Of a stretch of DNA of 64,000 nt, positions 47,523 through 59,083 are shown in pieces. The stretch comes from Rosenbergiella epipactidis (GTDB lineage Bacteria; Pseudomonadota; Gammaproteobacteria; Enterobacterales; Enterobacteriaceae). The first letter of the stretch is position 1; every line of letters starts with the position of its first letter. The stretch covers positions 372,001 to 436,000 of the forward strand of contig NZ_JABBFQ010000002.1 of NCBI RefSeq assembly GCF_018494055.1. The letters run 5' to 3'. The notes beneath the pieces were generated by a model, which had not been told where the DNA came from, did not search any database, and saw only the letters and a program-made list of their open reading frames with translations. Position numbers and translations under genes: made by a program.

Positions 47523-48467
47523 TCAGAGAGGAAATTCCACCACTAAACGTTTCGGGGCAACACGACCTTGATCGTCGATTTGCGCCATACCGAGAAACTT
47601 ATCCGTTTCCATTTCAAACACCCGTACCAGCCCGTCACTCGGCGCGCCAGAGGCCTGCACGGCTTGCCCTAATTTAAACCAGTGGCTGCTGGCTTGCGGT
47701 AGACTAACCATTGGGTAGGCCGCAGCGGGCGTATCCATAGATAAAAGTAATGGATCAAGTTGCTCAGCGGCAGAAGTCCCTGCAGCATCAGCATCCGCTA
47801 CCCACTGTTGCAGTTGAGCCAGCGTAACCATTTTCTCCGCTGGATAACGATCGACTTGAAGGCGACGTAACATACTGACATGCGCCCCACAGCCTAGCCG
47901 CTCACCTAAATCATCAATGATGGTACGAATATAGGTGCCTTTCGAGCAGTGAATTTCGAGCTCTACCTCTTCTCCCTCCCAGCGAATGAACAAGAGTTCA
48001 TACACCGTGATAGGACGCGCTTCGCGAGGTACGGTGATCCCTTGACGAGCGTACTCGTAGAGGGGGCGACCTTGATATTTTAGTGCAGAAAACATCGTCG
48101 GCACTTGCTGAGTATCACCTCGGAAATGTTCTAAGGCTTGCTCGAGCTGCTGCGGCGTAAACTGGATAGGCCGCTCTTCGACAATATTCCCATCGGCATC
48201 GGAGGTATCGGTGCGCTGCCCTAAACGCGCGATGACCCGATAACGCTTATCCGCATCGAGCAGATATTGCGAGAATTTTGTCGCTTCACCCAAGCAAATG
48301 GGTAACATGCCTGTTGCCAAAGGATCTAAGGCACCGGTATGACCCGCTTTGTTTGCGTTATAGAGTCTTTTCACTTTTTGAAGGACATCATTCGATGACA
48401 TGCCTTGCGGTTTATCCAGCAACAGGACGCCATGAATATCGCGTCCGCGACGACGTGGACGACCCAT
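47523..48467 (-). CDS. truB: tRNA pseudouridine(55) synthase
   Basis: Makes the T-loop pseudouridine in all tRNAs. 314 aa. Motif I is [13 protein letters not shown], the catalytic aspartate lies in [16 protein letters not shown], and the C-terminal PUA domain ends KRLVVEFPL. It overlaps the rbfA stop in a TAATG junction. Confidence 0.96.
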   Translation of the reverse strand: MGRPRRRGRDIHGVLLLDKPQGMSSNDVLQKVKRLYNANKAGHTGALDPLATGMLPICLGEATKFSQYLLDADKRYRVIARLGQRTDTSDADGNIVEERPIQFTPQQLEQALEHFRGDTQQVPTMFSALKYQGRPLYEYARQGITVPREARPITVYELLFIRWEGEEVELEIHCSKGTYIRTIIDDLGERLGCGAHVSMLRRLQVDRYPAEKMVTLAQLQQWVADADAAGTSAAEQLDPLLLSMDTPAAAYPMVSLPQASSHWFKLGQAVQASGAPSDGLVRVFEMETDKFLGMAQIDDQGRVAPKRLVVEFPL

Positions 48468-48871
48468 TAGTCTTCCTTATCCTCGCTCTTCTCATCCACG
48501 TGACGTTCGTTGTCTTTGTTCACAACGCTGGTCACCAGATTCGACATACGCATCCCCTCAACCAGAGAGTTGTCGTAGAAGAATGTCAGTTCAGGAACGA
48601 TACGCAGACGCATCGCTTTACCCAGTAAAGTACGGATAAAACCTGAAGCGTCTTGTAGCGCTTTGACGCCTTGCTTCACGGCATCTTCATCTTTGTCGTT
48701 TAAGAATGTTACGAATACTTTTGCATAGGCGAGGTCACGAGAAACCTCGACACCTGATACAGTCACCATCATGCCCACGCGCGGGTCTTTAATTTCACGT
48801 TGGATAATAACTGCCAGCTCTTTTTGTAATTCTTGAGCGACGCGCTGGGAGCGTCCGAATTCTTTAGCCAT
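48467..48871 (-). CDS. rbfA: 30S ribosome-binding factor A
   Basis: KH-like 30S maturation and cold-adaptation factor, 134 aa. [55 protein letters not shown] is the family core (abridged reading), with an acidic C-terminal tail. Lies between infB and truB. Confidence 0.96.
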   Translation of the reverse strand: MAKEFGRSQRVAQELQKELAVIIQREIKDPRVGMMVTVSGVEVSRDLAYAKVFVTFLNDKDEDAVKQGVKALQDASGFIRTLLGKAMRLRIVPELTFFYDNSLVEGMRMSNLVTSVVNKDNERHVDEKSEDKED

Positions 48872-48894
48872 TTTTTCTTCCTTTCAAACCATTC

Positions 48895-48913
48895 GGGAGG
48901 CCAAAGGCCTCCC
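48895..48913 (-). terminator. Intercistronic hairpin infB / rbfA
   Basis: GGGAGGCC-AAA-GGCCTCCC perfect 8-bp stem with no T-run; probably an mRNA processing or stabilising element rather than a terminator. Confidence 0.5.
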
Positions 48914-48937
48914 AAATACTGCTAGCTTCGCTAACAA

Positions 48938-51616
48938 TTAATCGATAGTACGTTTGATTTCAATGATTTCAAACACTTCGATTTGGTCGCCTGCACGGAC
49001 GTCGTTATAGTTCTTCACGCCAACACCACACTCCATGCCGTTACGCACTTCATTGACGTCATCTTTGAAGCGACGTAATGATTCGAGCTCGCCTTCATAG
49101 ATAACGATGTTATCACGAAGAACACGGATAGGGTTGTGACGCTTGATGATCCCTTCGGTCACCATACAACCGGCAATCGCACCGAATTTCGGTGATTTGA
49201 AGACATCACGAACTTGCGCCAGACCGATGATCTGTTGCTTGTACTCAGGCGCCAACATACCGCTCATTGCCGCTTTCACTTCGTCGATCAGGTTATAGAT
49301 GACCGAGTAGTAACGGAGGTCTAAGCTTTCAGTATCGATCACGCGACGCGCTGAGGCATCCGCACGAACGTTAAATCCGACCAGAATCGCGTTAGAAGCT
49401 GCCGCTAAGGTAGCATCTGTTTCGGTAATTCCACCGACACCTGAACCAATGATTTTCACTTTAACTTCGTCAGTAGACAGCTTCAGGAGTGAATCGCTGA
49501 TCGCTTCAACCGAACCTTGAACGTCTGCTTTCAGAACAATGTTCAGTTCAGAAACATCGCCTTCAGTCATGTTAGCAAACATATTTTCCAGCTTAGATTT
49601 CTGCTGGCGAGCTAACTTAACTTCACGGAATTTACCTTGGCGATATAGCGCAACTTCACGTGCTTTTTTCTCATCACGTACAACAGTCGCTTCGTCACCT
49701 GCAGCCGGAACCCCTGACATACCAAGGATTTCCACAGGAATAGAAGGTCCTGCAGTCATCACTTCGCGGCCAAGTTCATCACGCATTGCACGAACGCGTC
49801 CGTATTCGAAGCCACACAGTACGATATCCCCTTTGTTCAAGGTTCCCGCACGCACCAGTACGGTTGCAACAGGGCCACGACCTTTGTCTAGGAAAGATTC
49901 GATGACTACACCGCTCGCCATACCGTTACGGTTAGCGGTCAGTTCAAGAACTTCGGCTTGTAACAGGATTGCTTGCAGTAAATCGTCGATCCCGGTACCC
50001 GCTTTCGCCGAAACGTTAACGAACATGTTTTCACCGCCCCACTCTTCCGGCACGATACCGAATTGAGTCAGCTCGTTCTTAACACGGTCTGGATCAGCTT
50101 CTGGCTTATCACATTTGTTGACCGCAACGATAACCGGAACGTTCGCCGCTTTCGCATGCTGAACCGCTTCAATCGTTTGTGGCATCACGCCATCGTCCGC
50201 TGCAACAACCAGGATAACAATATCAGTCGCTTGAGCACCCCGTGCACGCATTGCGGTAAACGCGGCGTGTCCCGGAGTATCTAAGAAGGTGACCATACCG
50301 TTATCTGTTTCAACGTGGTAAGCACCGATATGCTGGGTGATCCCGCCGGCTTCACCAGAGGCAACACGTGTTGAACGAATGTAGTCCAGTAATGAGGTTT
50401 TACCGTGGTCTACGTGACCCATGATGGTGACAACAGGTGCACGCGGCTCTAATTCAGCCGTTGTACCGGTGTCACGGTCGCTCATTACCGCTTCTTCCAA
50501 TTCGTTCTCACGACGTAAGATAACTTTGTGGCCCATCTCTTCCGCCACAAGCTGTGCAGTCTCTTGGTCGATAACTTGGTTAATGGTTGCCATCGCACCC
50601 ATTTTCATCATCACTTTGATCACTTGCGAGCCTTTAACGGCCATTTTGTTCGCCAGCTCTGCAACAGTGATGGTTTCGCCTATTTGCACGTCACGGTTCA
50701 CAACTTGCGCTGGCTTGTTGAAGCCTTGCTGCAGTGAACTCTTACCGCGATGTTTACCTTTACCACCGCGTCCTGCTGCACGCGCTTCTTCACGATCGGT
50801 CTTCGCTTCAGAGTGCTTGTTGCCTTTTTTAGCACGAGGGGCTTTAGCCGTACGGCTGCGTCCACGACCGCCTTCTACTTCACGATCATTCTCGTCTTCA
50901 GCTTGACGAGCGTGTTGTGAGGTCGTTACGTGGTAGTCAGTTTCCTCTTCGGTTTTCTGACTCGCTTTTTCCCACTCTTCGCCTTTCTCTTCAGCAAGAC
51001 GACGTGCTTCTTCAGCTACACGTTGCGCTTCCGCTTCAATTTTACGGCGCGCTTCTTCTTCAGCTTTACGCTTCAGCTCAGCATTTTCAGCTTCGCGGCG
51101 TGCTTTTTCTGACTGTGCGTCTTTATTCATAGTTTGATTCTGTTGGGTCACTTTATTTGATTCCACCGCCTGACGCTTAGCGGCTTCTTCCGCCTCACGT
51201 TTAGCTTTTTCTTCCGCTTTACGCTTCGCTTCTTCAGCCGCCTGCTTCGCTTCTTCTGCTGCCTGCTTAGCTTTTTCTTCCGCTTCACGCTGTGCTTGCG
51301 CTTCGGCTTCGGCTTGAGCTTTACGCTCCGCTTCAGCGTCTTCTTTCACATAGGTACGTTTTTTGCGGACTTCAATCTGCACCGATTTACTTTTTCCACC
51401 GGTGCTTGGAACGTTAAGCGTACTACGAGTTTTACGTTGAAGCGTCAATTTACTCGACGCTGTATTTTTCTGATGAGCACGCAAGGTCTCTTGCTCTTCT
51501 TGCGTCACAGAATCGTTATCGGATTTACGAATACCCGCATCAGCCAATTGCTGAACTAAGCGATCGACCGGAGTATTCAGTTGTGTTGCCAGCGCTTTTA
51601 CTGTTACATCAGTCAT
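48938..51616 (-). CDS. infB: Translation initiation factor IF-2
   Basis: GTPase that places fMet-tRNA on the 30S subunit. 892 aa. N-terminal IF2N domains flank a long alanine/glutamate/lysine-rich coiled coil (about residues 85-240). The G domain has [33 protein letters not shown] and SAKAGTG. C-terminal fMet-binding domain at the end. Internal starts producing shorter isoforms, as in E. coli, are possible. The repetitive coiled coil creates spurious antisense frames. Confidence 0.97.
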   Translation of the reverse strand: MTDVTVKALATQLNTPVDRLVQQLADAGIRKSDNDSVTQEEQETLRAHQKNTASSKLTLQRKTRSTLNVPSTGGKSKSVQIEVRKKRTYVKEDAEAERKAQAEAEAQAQREAEEKAKQAAEEAKQAAEEAKRKAEEKAKREAEEAAKRQAVESNKVTQQNQTMNKDAQSEKARREAENAELKRKAEEEARRKIEAEAQRVAEEARRLAEEKGEEWEKASQKTEEETDYHVTTSQHARQAEDENDREVEGGRGRSRTAKAPRAKKGNKHSEAKTDREEARAAGRGGKGKHRGKSSLQQGFNKPAQVVNRDVQIGETITVAELANKMAVKGSQVIKVMMKMGAMATINQVIDQETAQLVAEEMGHKVILRRENELEEAVMSDRDTGTTAELEPRAPVVTIMGHVDHGKTSLLDYIRSTRVASGEAGGITQHIGAYHVETDNGMVTFLDTPGHAAFTAMRARGAQATDIVILVVAADDGVMPQTIEAVQHAKAANVPVIVAVNKCDKPEADPDRVKNELTQFGIVPEEWGGENMFVNVSAKAGTGIDDLLQAILLQAEVLELTANRNGMASGVVIESFLDKGRGPVATVLVRAGTLNKGDIVLCGFEYGRVRAMRDELGREVMTAGPSIPVEILGMSGVPAAGDEATVVRDEKKAREVALYRQGKFREVKLARQQKSKLENMFANMTEGDVSELNIVLKADVQGSVEAISDSLLKLSTDEVKVKIIGSGVGGITETDATLAAASNAILVGFNVRADASARRVIDTESLDLRYYSVIYNLIDEVKAAMSGMLAPEYKQQIIGLAQVRDVFKSPKFGAIAGCMVTEGIIKRHNPIRVLRDNIVIYEGELESLRRFKDDVNEVRNGMECGVGVKNYNDVRAGDQIEVFEIIEIKRTID

Positions 51617-51634
51617 GCTTTTCCTTCCTGTGTG

Positions 51635-53122
51635 TTATGCGTCGTCGCCAAACCAGCAGATATTACGAGCCGCCATAATCAGCGTACCGGCTTTTTCTTC
51701 GTCCAGTTGTTCGATATCTGCTAGATCGTCAACACCTTGCTCCGCAAGATCTTCCAGGGTGGAAACACCAATAGCCGCTAAACGATTTGCTAACTCCGGA
51801 GTCATGCCTTCTACGCCCAACAGGTCTTCTGCAGGGGGTTTAATGGCTCCGCCAGTAGCAGAATTTTGGGCTAAGGTGGTCAACGCAGTCTTAGCGCGTT
51901 CACGCAAAGCTTCTACCATCTCTTCGTCAAGGCCATCAATTTCCAGTAGTTCATCCACTGGAACATAAGCCAACTCCTCGAGAGAAGAGAACCCTTCTTC
52001 AACTAGCACAGTGGCGAACTCTTCATCAATATCAAGATATTGGGTAAAGGTCGCAATCGCGGCATGTGCCTCCGCTTGGTGCTTAGCTTGTAAATCTTCG
52101 ACCGTCATCACGTTCAGATCCCAACCACTTAGTTGAGAAGCTAAACGGACGTTTTGACCATTACGGCCAATAGCTTGCGCTAAAGTGCTCGCTTCTACAG
52201 CGATGTCCATGGTGTGGTTATCTTCATCCACCACGATTGACGAAACATCCGCTGGAGCCATTGCATTGATGACGAACTGCGCAGGGTTATCATCCCACAG
52301 CACGATATCAATACGCTCACCGCCTAATTCGCTTGAAACGGCTTGTACACGCGCACCGCGCATTCCTACGCAAGCGCCGACCGGGTCGATACGCTTATCG
52401 TTGGTTTTCACCGCGATCTTCGCACGCGAGCCTGGGTCACGTGCCGCGCCTTTGATTTCGATAACTTCTTCACCGATTTCTGGCACTTCAATACGGAACA
52501 GTTCGACCAACATTTCTGGTTTAGAACGCGTAACGAACAGTTGAGCGCCACGCGCTTCCGGACGCACTGCATACAGTACACCGCGGATTCTATCGCCAGC
52601 ACGGAAGTTCTCACGTGGCAGCATATCTTCACGCAGGATCACCGCTTCAGCGTTGTTTCCGAGATCAAGAATGATGTTATCGCGGTTCACTTTCTTAACG
52701 ATAGCCGTAATGATTTCGCCTTGCTGCTCGCGGAATTGGTCAACCACTAACGCGCGCTCTGCTTCACGAACTTTTTGAACGATAACTTGCTTCGCCGTTT
52801 GTGTCGTGATGCGGTCAAAGGTTACTGATTCGATCTGATCTTCAACATATTCACCCAGTTGCAGGCTTTCGTCTTCGAAGCGCGCCGCGTCCAGCGTGAT
52901 TTCACGCGTTGGCATCGTCACTTCATCAACGATCATCCAACGACGGAACGTATCGAAGTCGCCGCTTCTACGATCGATCTCTACGCGAACTTCGATTTCT
53001 TGTTCGTACTTTTTCTTGGTCGCTGTTGCCAGCGCGCTCTCTAACGCTTCAAAAATTTTCTCACGCGGCAGGGCTTTTTCATTCGAAACGGCTTCAACAA
53101 CCGCTAAAATTTCTTTATTCAT
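51635..53122 (-). CDS. nusA: Transcription termination/antitermination protein NusA
   Basis: RNA polymerase-associated factor of 495 aa, identical in length to E. coli. N-terminal domain, S1 ([30 protein letters not shown]), two KH domains ([33 protein letters not shown]) and two acidic C-terminal repeats. ATG 53122 gives [16 protein letters not shown]; the longer frame has no support. Confidence 0.97.
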   Translation of the reverse strand: MNKEILAVVEAVSNEKALPREKIFEALESALATATKKKYEQEIEVRVEIDRRSGDFDTFRRWMIVDEVTMPTREITLDAARFEDESLQLGEYVEDQIESVTFDRITTQTAKQVIVQKVREAERALVVDQFREQQGEIITAIVKKVNRDNIILDLGNNAEAVILREDMLPRENFRAGDRIRGVLYAVRPEARGAQLFVTRSKPEMLVELFRIEVPEIGEEVIEIKGAARDPGSRAKIAVKTNDKRIDPVGACVGMRGARVQAVSSELGGERIDIVLWDDNPAQFVINAMAPADVSSIVVDEDNHTMDIAVEASTLAQAIGRNGQNVRLASQLSGWDLNVMTVEDLQAKHQAEAHAAIATFTQYLDIDEEFATVLVEEGFSSLEELAYVPVDELLEIDGLDEEMVEALRERAKTALTTLAQNSATGGAIKPPAEDLLGVEGMTPELANRLAAIGVSTLEDLAEQGVDDLADIEQLDEEKAGTLIMAARNICWFGDDA

Positions 53123-53146
53123 CCTGGTTAGCCTCAATCAGAACGT

Positions 53147-53599
53147 TTAAAAACGAGGGATAATGTTTGCTTTCTGAATATTGCTCAGAGCAAACACTTC
53201 GTCTTTGCCATCAACCGACAATGTGACCATCTCACCTTCAACGGATTTGATAGTCCCCTGCCATTTGCGACGATTTTGTACAGCGATACGTAATACCACA
53301 CTGACATCTTGGCCAGCGAAACGTTCATAATGCGCTGCGGTAAATAATGGTCGATCCAGCCCTGGGGAAGACACTTCAAGGTGATACGCCACAGTAATAG
53401 GATCTTCTACATCCATGACAGCACTGACTTGATGGCTGACATCGGCACAGTCATCAACATTGATACCATTTTCGCTATCAATATAGATACGAAGCGTAGA
53501 GGTGCGAGCCCGCACAAACTCTATCCCTACTAATTCATAACCCAGTGCTTCAACTGGCGCTGTAATCAACTCTGTTAACTTCTGTTCTAACGTGGACAA
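53147..53599 (-). CDS. rimP: Ribosome maturation factor RimP
   Basis: Needed for late 30S assembly. A TTG start at 53599 gives [29 protein letters not shown], 150 aa, the same length as E. coli, with GGGGGTG upstream; a GTG at 53611 would add four residues. [22 protein letters not shown] and the C-terminal [10 protein letters not shown] are conserved. First protein gene of the metY-nusA-infB operon. Confidence 0.93.
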   Translation of the reverse strand: MSTLEQKLTELITAPVEALGYELVGIEFVRARTSTLRIYIDSENGINVDDCADVSHQVSAVMDVEDPITVAYHLEVSSPGLDRPLFTAAHYERFAGQDVSVVLRIAVQNRRKWQGTIKSVEGEMVTLSVDGKDEVFALSNIQKANIIPRF

Positions 53600-53660
53600 A
53601 GCCACCCCCAAGACATAAAAAAAGGGCTAACGCCCAGTATGACAACGCTTTTCTGATAAT

Positions 53661-53686
53661 AAAAAACCCCGAAAAATCGGGGTTTT
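53661..53686 (-). terminator. Hairpin/terminator between metY and rimP
   Basis: AAAACCCCGA-AAAA-TCGGGGTTTT flanked by A and T runs. Probably a leaky terminator after metY, allowing partial readthrough into rimP-nusA-infB. Confidence 0.82.
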
Positions 53687-53794
53687 AATCAGAATCCTGT
53701 ATGGGCCTGTCGAAGGACAGGAGCCATTTTCAATAGACATTTTTCTAAAACCCGTCGTCTTAACGACGTCGATTTGGAAAAAGAACTAGGAAAA

Positions 53795-53871
<77 letters not shown>

Positions 53872-53887
53872 TCCGAAAAACAGTTCA

Positions 53888-53916
53888 ATACTACGCCTAG
53901 ACGAGCATAAAAGCAA
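53888..53916 (-). promoter_or_regulatory. metY promoter
   Basis: Minus strand TTGCTT (53916-53911) and TAGTAT (53893-53888) with a 17-bp spacer, 17 bp upstream of the tRNA 5' end. Confidence 0.65.
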
Positions 53917-55060
53917 ATTTAACTGTGGGCTTTGCAACCACAGACAGGCTGGGAATGCATACCCTCATGCGTTTAGACAACTAATTAAAATTTATGATTA
54001 TTTACTTTACGTTTAGCGCAATAGCACAACAAAAAATAACATTAGGGGAAGTTGATAAGTAAGGTAGCCAATGGGTAGAAGCCATAGTTTACAATTAAAT
54101 GTTTTCCTATTGCTTATTAACACGATATACGAAAACTAAGCGCTCTTTTGGCAGCTAATTTGAAGTGGGTACTGAGTATAGCAATAGTGTTTAATAATAG
54201 CATAAAGGTGCTGCTATTCAGTAAACATCTATCCCTGTGTTAACTGAAGTCGCTCTACTCATTGCTGAACGAATTATCGGGTTAAATCAACGCCAATATC
54301 TCACCCCCTTACGGACTGATACTCAACCAAATCTTCCAAACTACAAGACAACATCACTTTTCGAAGCTTAGGTATGGCGCGATGATAGGTTGTTTTTAAA
54401 TCTAAACGATCAACAAATTGCTGCAGTTTGCACATGCTCTGAGCGATAACTTTCTCAAGTTGACCTCCTCCTAGAGAATATAAGGATGACAGTCAAACAT
54501 TTCTTCGGCCAACGAGTAGTGATGATTAACGTTATGGAGGATTGAGTGAGTAACTTAGTTTATGAAAAACTTTAAACATGGTCTAAGAATACTTCCGCTA
54601 TCGTATTGAGTAATAAAACTTATTTAGAACCACAAATAAATTTTATCATATCTATGAAAACAGTAGTACTAATCATAAATAGCTACTTGATAAGAAAATT
54701 ATGCTACCCGCTTTATTATTTCAACAAACCATTCAATCTACCAACAGGAAAAACGATTCTCATACTCTTATAATGATATTTTACGTACATTAAATGAGAA
54801 TAAAACACACTGTCTTCCGATATTTCAGTCAACCAAACCTCAATAGAAATTCATTCATAAAATCCTAATCGAATAATGGGATATAAAAAGGGGACAGAGT
54901 GAATTATCGTTAGACTGTACAAAAAATACACATATTTATATCAAACCTCACTAACTACTCAAGAAAAAATGACTTTAATCATTATTCTAATTATTCCCCA
55001 TGAAAAAATAAATCATTAATAAGCACATAATTATTTTTTATAAAAATGAGGATGGAAAGT
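53917..55060. other. AT-rich region at the left border of the histamine island
   Basis: About 1.1 kb without intact gene, strongly AT-rich compared with the metY operon. It includes a degraded coding remnant (54301-54550) and presumably the promoter of the transporter gene. In E. coli argG occupies the metY-leuU interval; no trace of argG is recognisable here. Confidence 0.5.
54301..54550 (-). pseudogene. Degraded minus-strand gene remnant
   Basis: The minus strand reads QLEKVIAQSMCKLQQFVDRL, then DLKTTYHRAIPKLRKVMLSC and SLEDLVEYQSVRG to a TGA at 54301-54303, with natural codon use. Upstream, a second frame reads HYSLAEEMFDCHPYIL until a frame break near 54475. No start is found. It looks like the C-terminal part of a lost regulator- or helical-type protein, which I do not recognise. 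Confidence 0.4.
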
Positions 55061-56407
55061 ATGGGGAACGTTAGCGCAGGTGCCGCAAAAAAAATGGGGT
55101 TAACTGCTCTCACTTTGGTCACAGCCTCTAATATGATGGGATCGGGTGTGTTCATGTTACCGACTAATCTTGCAGGAGTGGGTTATATTTCATTATGGGG
55201 GTGGCTATTTACTATTATTGGCGTAATTGCTTTAGCGTTAGTATTTGCTAAAACCAGTCTTATCACCCCGCGAGCAGGGGGAATTGTCGCTTATGCAAGT
55301 GATGCTTTTGGGCCGTTCATTGGCTTCCAAACTACGGTTTGCTATTGGATCAGTGCATGGATAGGGAATGTCGCATTACTTGTCGCTGGAGTAGGATACC
55401 TTAGCTACTTTTTCCCAATTCTTCACCAACCTATTTATGGTTGCATCACGGCAATCGTTATTCTGTGGGCATTTATCGCACTAGGTAGTTTAGGTGCCAG
55501 TACTGCAGGTAAAGCTCAATCCTTTACCGCTAGTTGTATGCTGTTAGTCGTATTGGGTGTAGGGGTTGTCGGGTGGTTTTGGTTTGATCCTAAAGTATTT
55601 ACTGCCGTGTATAACGGTACAGGCCATAGCGATGGTTCCGCAATTATGTCCGCAGCCTCTATCGCTTTATGGGGATTTTTAGGTGTGGAGTCTGCAGTCG
55701 TCTCTTCAGGACAAGTTGAAAACCCAGAGCGAACCGTTCCCCGAGCAACCGTTTATGGGTTATTGATCGCATCAGTATGTTACGTCGGCAGTTGTACCGT
55801 AATTATGGGGCTAGTTCCTCACGAAGAGTTAATCAATTCTGCCGCGCCCTTCGCCGATGCCGCCCGCTACATGTTTGGTAATACCGCCGGTAACATTGCT
55901 TCTGCGCTAAGTATCATTGCCTGTTTCGGTTCAATCTCTGGCTGGTTAATCCTACAATCTGAAGGGCCCCGTGCTGGCGCGAAACAGGGTTTGTTCCCTC
56001 ATATATTTGCTCAAACCAATAAGAATGATGTACCAATGAAAGGGCTGATTATTTCAGGGATACTAATGAGTTTGGTCCTGTTATTAACTGCTTCTCCTAA
56101 TCTTGCTAAACAGTTCCAAGTTGTCATTCTGATGTCCGTTTTCGCTTCGCTACTTCCCTATATGTACGCGATCATTTCGTTACCTATTATCATGATTGCT
56201 AAGAAGAAAAACCACGGAAAAATTTTTATCTTCTACTGCGTTTTAACCCTTATCGGTATGGTTTACAGCATCTTTGCTTTATTGGGATCAGGCTCGGACT
56301 CCATTTTTTGGGGAACAGTGATAATGGCCGTAACTATCCCTCTATTTTCTTTCGTCGCAGCTGGCCGAAATAAAAACGGTCAAGCCACGCTTCATCTGGA
56401 AAAATAA
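55061..56407 (+). CDS. hdcT: APC family histidine/histamine antiporter
   Basis: Twelve-helix basic-amino-acid/polyamine antiporter of 448 aa, related to AdiC, CadB and PotE. The N-terminal GLTALTLVTASNMMGSGVFMLPTNLA holds the substrate-binding glycines of helix 1, and the ALWGFLGVESAVVSSGQVENPERTVPRATVYG region is typical. Placed directly before histidine decarboxylase, it should exchange external histidine for internal histamine, giving acid resistance and proton motive force. ATG 55061 is preferred (AGGA eight bases upstream); ATG 55046 and 55052 are alternatives. Known Gram-negative hdc clusters have hdcT1-hdc-hdcT2-hisRS; here the second transporter is missing. Confidence 0.85.
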   Translation: MGNVSAGAAKKMGLTALTLVTASNMMGSGVFMLPTNLAGVGYISLWGWLFTIIGVIALALVFAKTSLITPRAGGIVAYASDAFGPFIGFQTTVCYWISAWIGNVALLVAGVGYLSYFFPILHQPIYGCITAIVILWAFIALGSLGASTAGKAQSFTASCMLLVVLGVGVVGWFWFDPKVFTAVYNGTGHSDGSAIMSAASIALWGFLGVESAVVSSGQVENPERTVPRATVYGLLIASVCYVGSCTVIMGLVPHEELINSAAPFADAARYMFGNTAGNIASALSIIACFGSISGWLILQSEGPRAGAKQGLFPHIFAQTNKNDVPMKGLIISGILMSLVLLLTASPNLAKQFQVVILMSVFASLLPYMYAIISLPIIMIAKKKNHGKIFIFYCVLTLIGMVYSIFALLGSGSDSIFWGTVIMAVTIPLFSFVAAGRNKNGQATLHLEK

Positions 56408-56439
56408 TCAAATAACTCAACTATCTGTAGGAGATAAAA

Positions 56440-57576
56440 ATGTCTTTATCTATTGTCGATCAAAATAAACTAGATGCATTCTGGGCTTATTGCGTAAAAA
56501 ACCAATATTTTAATATCGGTTATCCTGAATCCGCTGACTTTGATTACACTATGATTGAGCGGTTTATGCGATTTTCTATAAATAACTGTGGTGACTGGGG
56601 AGAGTATTGTAATTATTTACTTAACTCCTTTGATTTTGAAAAAGAGGTAATGGAATATTTTTCAACTATTTTCAAAATACCGTTCGAGGAGAGTTGGGGC
56701 TATGTGACGAATGGTGGAACAGAGAGTAATATGTTTGGTTGCTACCTTGGAAGAGAGTTATTTCCAAATGGAACTCTTTATTACTCTAAAGACACGCACT
56801 ACTCTGTAGCTAAAATTGTAAAACTTTTGAGAATCAAGTCAAAACTCGTCGAGTCCCAACCCAATGGCGAGATGGATTATGATGACCTGATAAAAAAAAT
56901 AACGCTATCTGGCGAATCAAATCCTATTATATTCGCCAATATAGGCACTACTGTTCGCGGAGCTATCGACAACATAACTGAAATTCAAAATAGAATCGCT
57001 GCGATTGGTATTCCTCGAGATAATTACTATTTGCACGCAGATGCTGCACTCAGTGGCATGATTCTCCCATTTGTTGAGGACCCACAACCTTTCACCTTCG
57101 CCGATGGTATTGATTCTATTGGTGTTTCGGGACATAAAATGATTGGTTCGCCTATCCCATGTGGCATCGTGGTCGCTAAGAAAAATAACGTTGATAGAAT
57201 CAGCGTTGAAATTGATTATATTGCGGCACACGATAAAACGATTTCCGGTTCACGAAATGGTCATACTCCATTAATGATGTGGGCGGCAGTGCGCAGTCAT
57301 TCTGAAGCTGAGTGGCGTCGTCGCATTGGACACAGCTTAATCATGGCGAAATATGCGGTTGACCGCTTCAATGCAGCTGGAATTGATGCACTGTGTCATA
57401 AAAACTCTATTACAGTCGTCTTCCCTAAACCCTCTGAGTGGGTATGGAAAAAACACTGCCTCGCAATATCTGGGGATGTCGCCCACCTAATTACTACCGC
57501 CCATCATCTCGATAGCTCTCAAATTGATGAGTTAATTGATGATGTCATTGCTGATAAAAATCAACGCGCGGCATAG
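56440..57576 (+). CDS. hdc: Pyridoxal-phosphate-dependent histidine decarboxylase
   Basis: Group II PLP decarboxylase of 378 aa, the length of the Morganella/Raoultella type enzyme, making histamine from histidine. [21 protein letters not shown] (phosphate-binding), the stacking histidine in THYSVAKI, aspartate in [10 protein letters not shown], and the PLP lysine in [13 protein letters not shown] are all in place. TAGGAGAT precedes the ATG. 32 bp after the antiporter gene and clearly one operon with it. Gene is AT-rich relative to the core genome, suggesting acquisition. Confidence 0.94.
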   Translation: MSLSIVDQNKLDAFWAYCVKNQYFNIGYPESADFDYTMIERFMRFSINNCGDWGEYCNYLLNSFDFEKEVMEYFSTIFKIPFEESWGYVTNGGTESNMFGCYLGRELFPNGTLYYSKDTHYSVAKIVKLLRIKSKLVESQPNGEMDYDDLIKKITLSGESNPIIFANIGTTVRGAIDNITEIQNRIAAIGIPRDNYYLHADAALSGMILPFVEDPQPFTFADGIDSIGVSGHKMIGSPIPCGIVVAKKNNVDRISVEIDYIAAHDKTISGSRNGHTPLMMWAAVRSHSEAEWRRRIGHSLIMAKYAVDRFNAAGIDALCHKNSITVVFPKPSEWVWKKHCLAISGDVAHLITTAHHLDSSQIDELIDDVIADKNQRAA

Positions 57577-57592
57577 AACAGGTCCTACCCTA

Positions 57593-57642
57593 AAAGGCTT
57601 TGGTGTCGATGATTCATTTCCAAGGCCTTTATATAAAAGGCC
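57593..57642 (+). promoter_or_regulatory. Alternative hairpins between hdc and hisRS
   Basis: AAAGGCTTTGG (57593-57603) can pair with CCAAGGCCTTT (57620-57630), 11 bp with one G-T pair. GGCCTTT (57624-57630) can instead pair with AAAGGCC (57636-57642), 7 bp with a 5-nt loop. The middle segment is shared, so only one hairpin can form. Such layouts are used for attenuation, but no T-run follows the second stem. Confidence 0.45.
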
Positions 57643-57693
57643 AATATTAACGATACGTTAGTGGCCGAGGGTACATACTTAGGAGCTAAAAAA

Positions 57694-58962
57694 ATGAGCA
57701 TCAAAACAAAAGCAGTACGGGGTATGCGAGATGTACTACCAGAAGAAACGCCTATATGGCAATGGCTGGAAAGTAAACTCCGTCGATTAACGTTCAGATA
57801 TGGCTACCATGAAATACGCTTGCCACTATTAGAACCCGTTGCTTTATTTGAACGCAGTGTAGGTCAAGCAACGGATATTATCGCCAAAGAAATGTACAAC
57901 TTTACAGATAAAAGTGGTGAACACATCACTCTACGGCCTGAGGGTACAAGTGGCTGTATGCGTGCAGTCTTAGAAAATAATCTTTGTTATAACAAAACTC
58001 AGCGAATATGGTATCAAGGACCTATGTTTCGTTACGAGCGGCCGCAAAAGGGTCGACTTCGTCAATTTACTCAATTTGGCGTTGAAGCTTTTGGAATGAA
58101 AGGTCCAGATATCGATGCCGAATTAATTTTTATGGTTCGCGATCTCCTCCAAGAGTTAGAGCTTACTGAGTATGTTCGCTTAGAAATTAATTCTTTAGGC
58201 ACTCTAGAGGAACGTAAGCGACACCGTGAACAACTTCTACACTGGTTCACCGCTCATCGAGATATTCTCGATGAGGAAAGCATCAAACGGCTTGAAACTA
58301 ATCCGCTACGTATCCTTGATAGTAAAAATCCGGCAATGCAATCTATGCTGGAACAAGCCCCTAAATTATTAGATTTCTTAAATGATGAATCTCGAAACCA
58401 CTTCGCGACTGTTTGCCAAATCTTAGACCGTGCAGCGATACCCTATGTTATTAATCCTCGCTTAGTCCGTGGGTTAGACTATTACACACGCACTGTTTTC
58501 GAATGGGTTACCGATGAATTAGGGGCACAAGGTACCGTATGTGGTGGTGGACGCTACGACGGATTGGCTGAACTGTTCAATCCAAAAGCACTTCCCGCCT
58601 GTGGTTTTGCAATAGGTATTGAGCGCCTTCTACTTCTTATTCAAACATTACAGGACAGTGATAACCCCTGCTGGCATTTCTATCCTACTGTAGTCGTCAC
58701 CAATGAACTGGATGATGATGGGTTATATGCCCAACTGATTGCAGAAGACATTCGACAAAATATCATAGGGCTAAGTGTAGTTGTCGATTGTAGCGGCTCA
58801 AAGCTTAAGCGACAGCACCATACTGCACGCCTAAATCAGTGCCAGATCATAGTAACGATAAATAATGATCGTACCATAAGGGTATGGGACCTTATTAGTG
58901 CTCAACAACTTACCGTCGGTGAAAAAGAACTTATGAATTGGTTAGGTAAACGCTGCCGATAG
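57694..58962 (+). CDS. hisRS: Second histidyl-tRNA synthetase linked to histidine decarboxylase
   Basis: Class II synthetase of 422 aa. Catalytic parts look intact: TLRPEGTSGCMRAV, motif 2 FRYERPQKGRLRQFTQFG, the histidine-specific LVRGLDYYTRTVFEW, and motif 3 ACGFAIGIERLLL. The C-terminal anticodon domain is strongly diverged (VVVDCSGSKLKRQHHTARLNQ). Start ATG 57694 with AGGAG eight bases upstream matches the family (SIKTKAVRGMRDVLPEET); GTG 57661 is less likely. HisRS paralogues accompany hdc in Gram-positive and Gram-negative histamine producers and are thought to sense or buffer histidine when decarboxylation drains it. The housekeeping hisS is presumably elsewhere. Confidence 0.9.
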   Translation: MSIKTKAVRGMRDVLPEETPIWQWLESKLRRLTFRYGYHEIRLPLLEPVALFERSVGQATDIIAKEMYNFTDKSGEHITLRPEGTSGCMRAVLENNLCYNKTQRIWYQGPMFRYERPQKGRLRQFTQFGVEAFGMKGPDIDAELIFMVRDLLQELELTEYVRLEINSLGTLEERKRHREQLLHWFTAHRDILDEESIKRLETNPLRILDSKNPAMQSMLEQAPKLLDFLNDESRNHFATVCQILDRAAIPYVINPRLVRGLDYYTRTVFEWVTDELGAQGTVCGGGRYDGLAELFNPKALPACGFAIGIERLLLLIQTLQDSDNPCWHFYPTVVVTNELDDDGLYAQLIAEDIRQNIIGLSVVVDCSGSKLKRQHHTARLNQCQIIVTINNDRTIRVWDLISAQQLTVGEKELMNWLGKRCR

Positions 58963-59083
58963 TTCTCAGCGAGTCTATAACCACCTGAGTACAGTGCTGT
59001 ACCCTATAAATTTGCCTTCTTTATTTTTTTGCCCATTCTCGAAAATCTATTCCTCGATGGGCAAGTTACCGAGACCTACGGCT

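Noticed and set aside
50421-50906. Long plus-strand frames across infB
   Set aside because: Antisense to the conserved infB frame; the low-complexity coiled coil and biased codons generate open frames on both strands.
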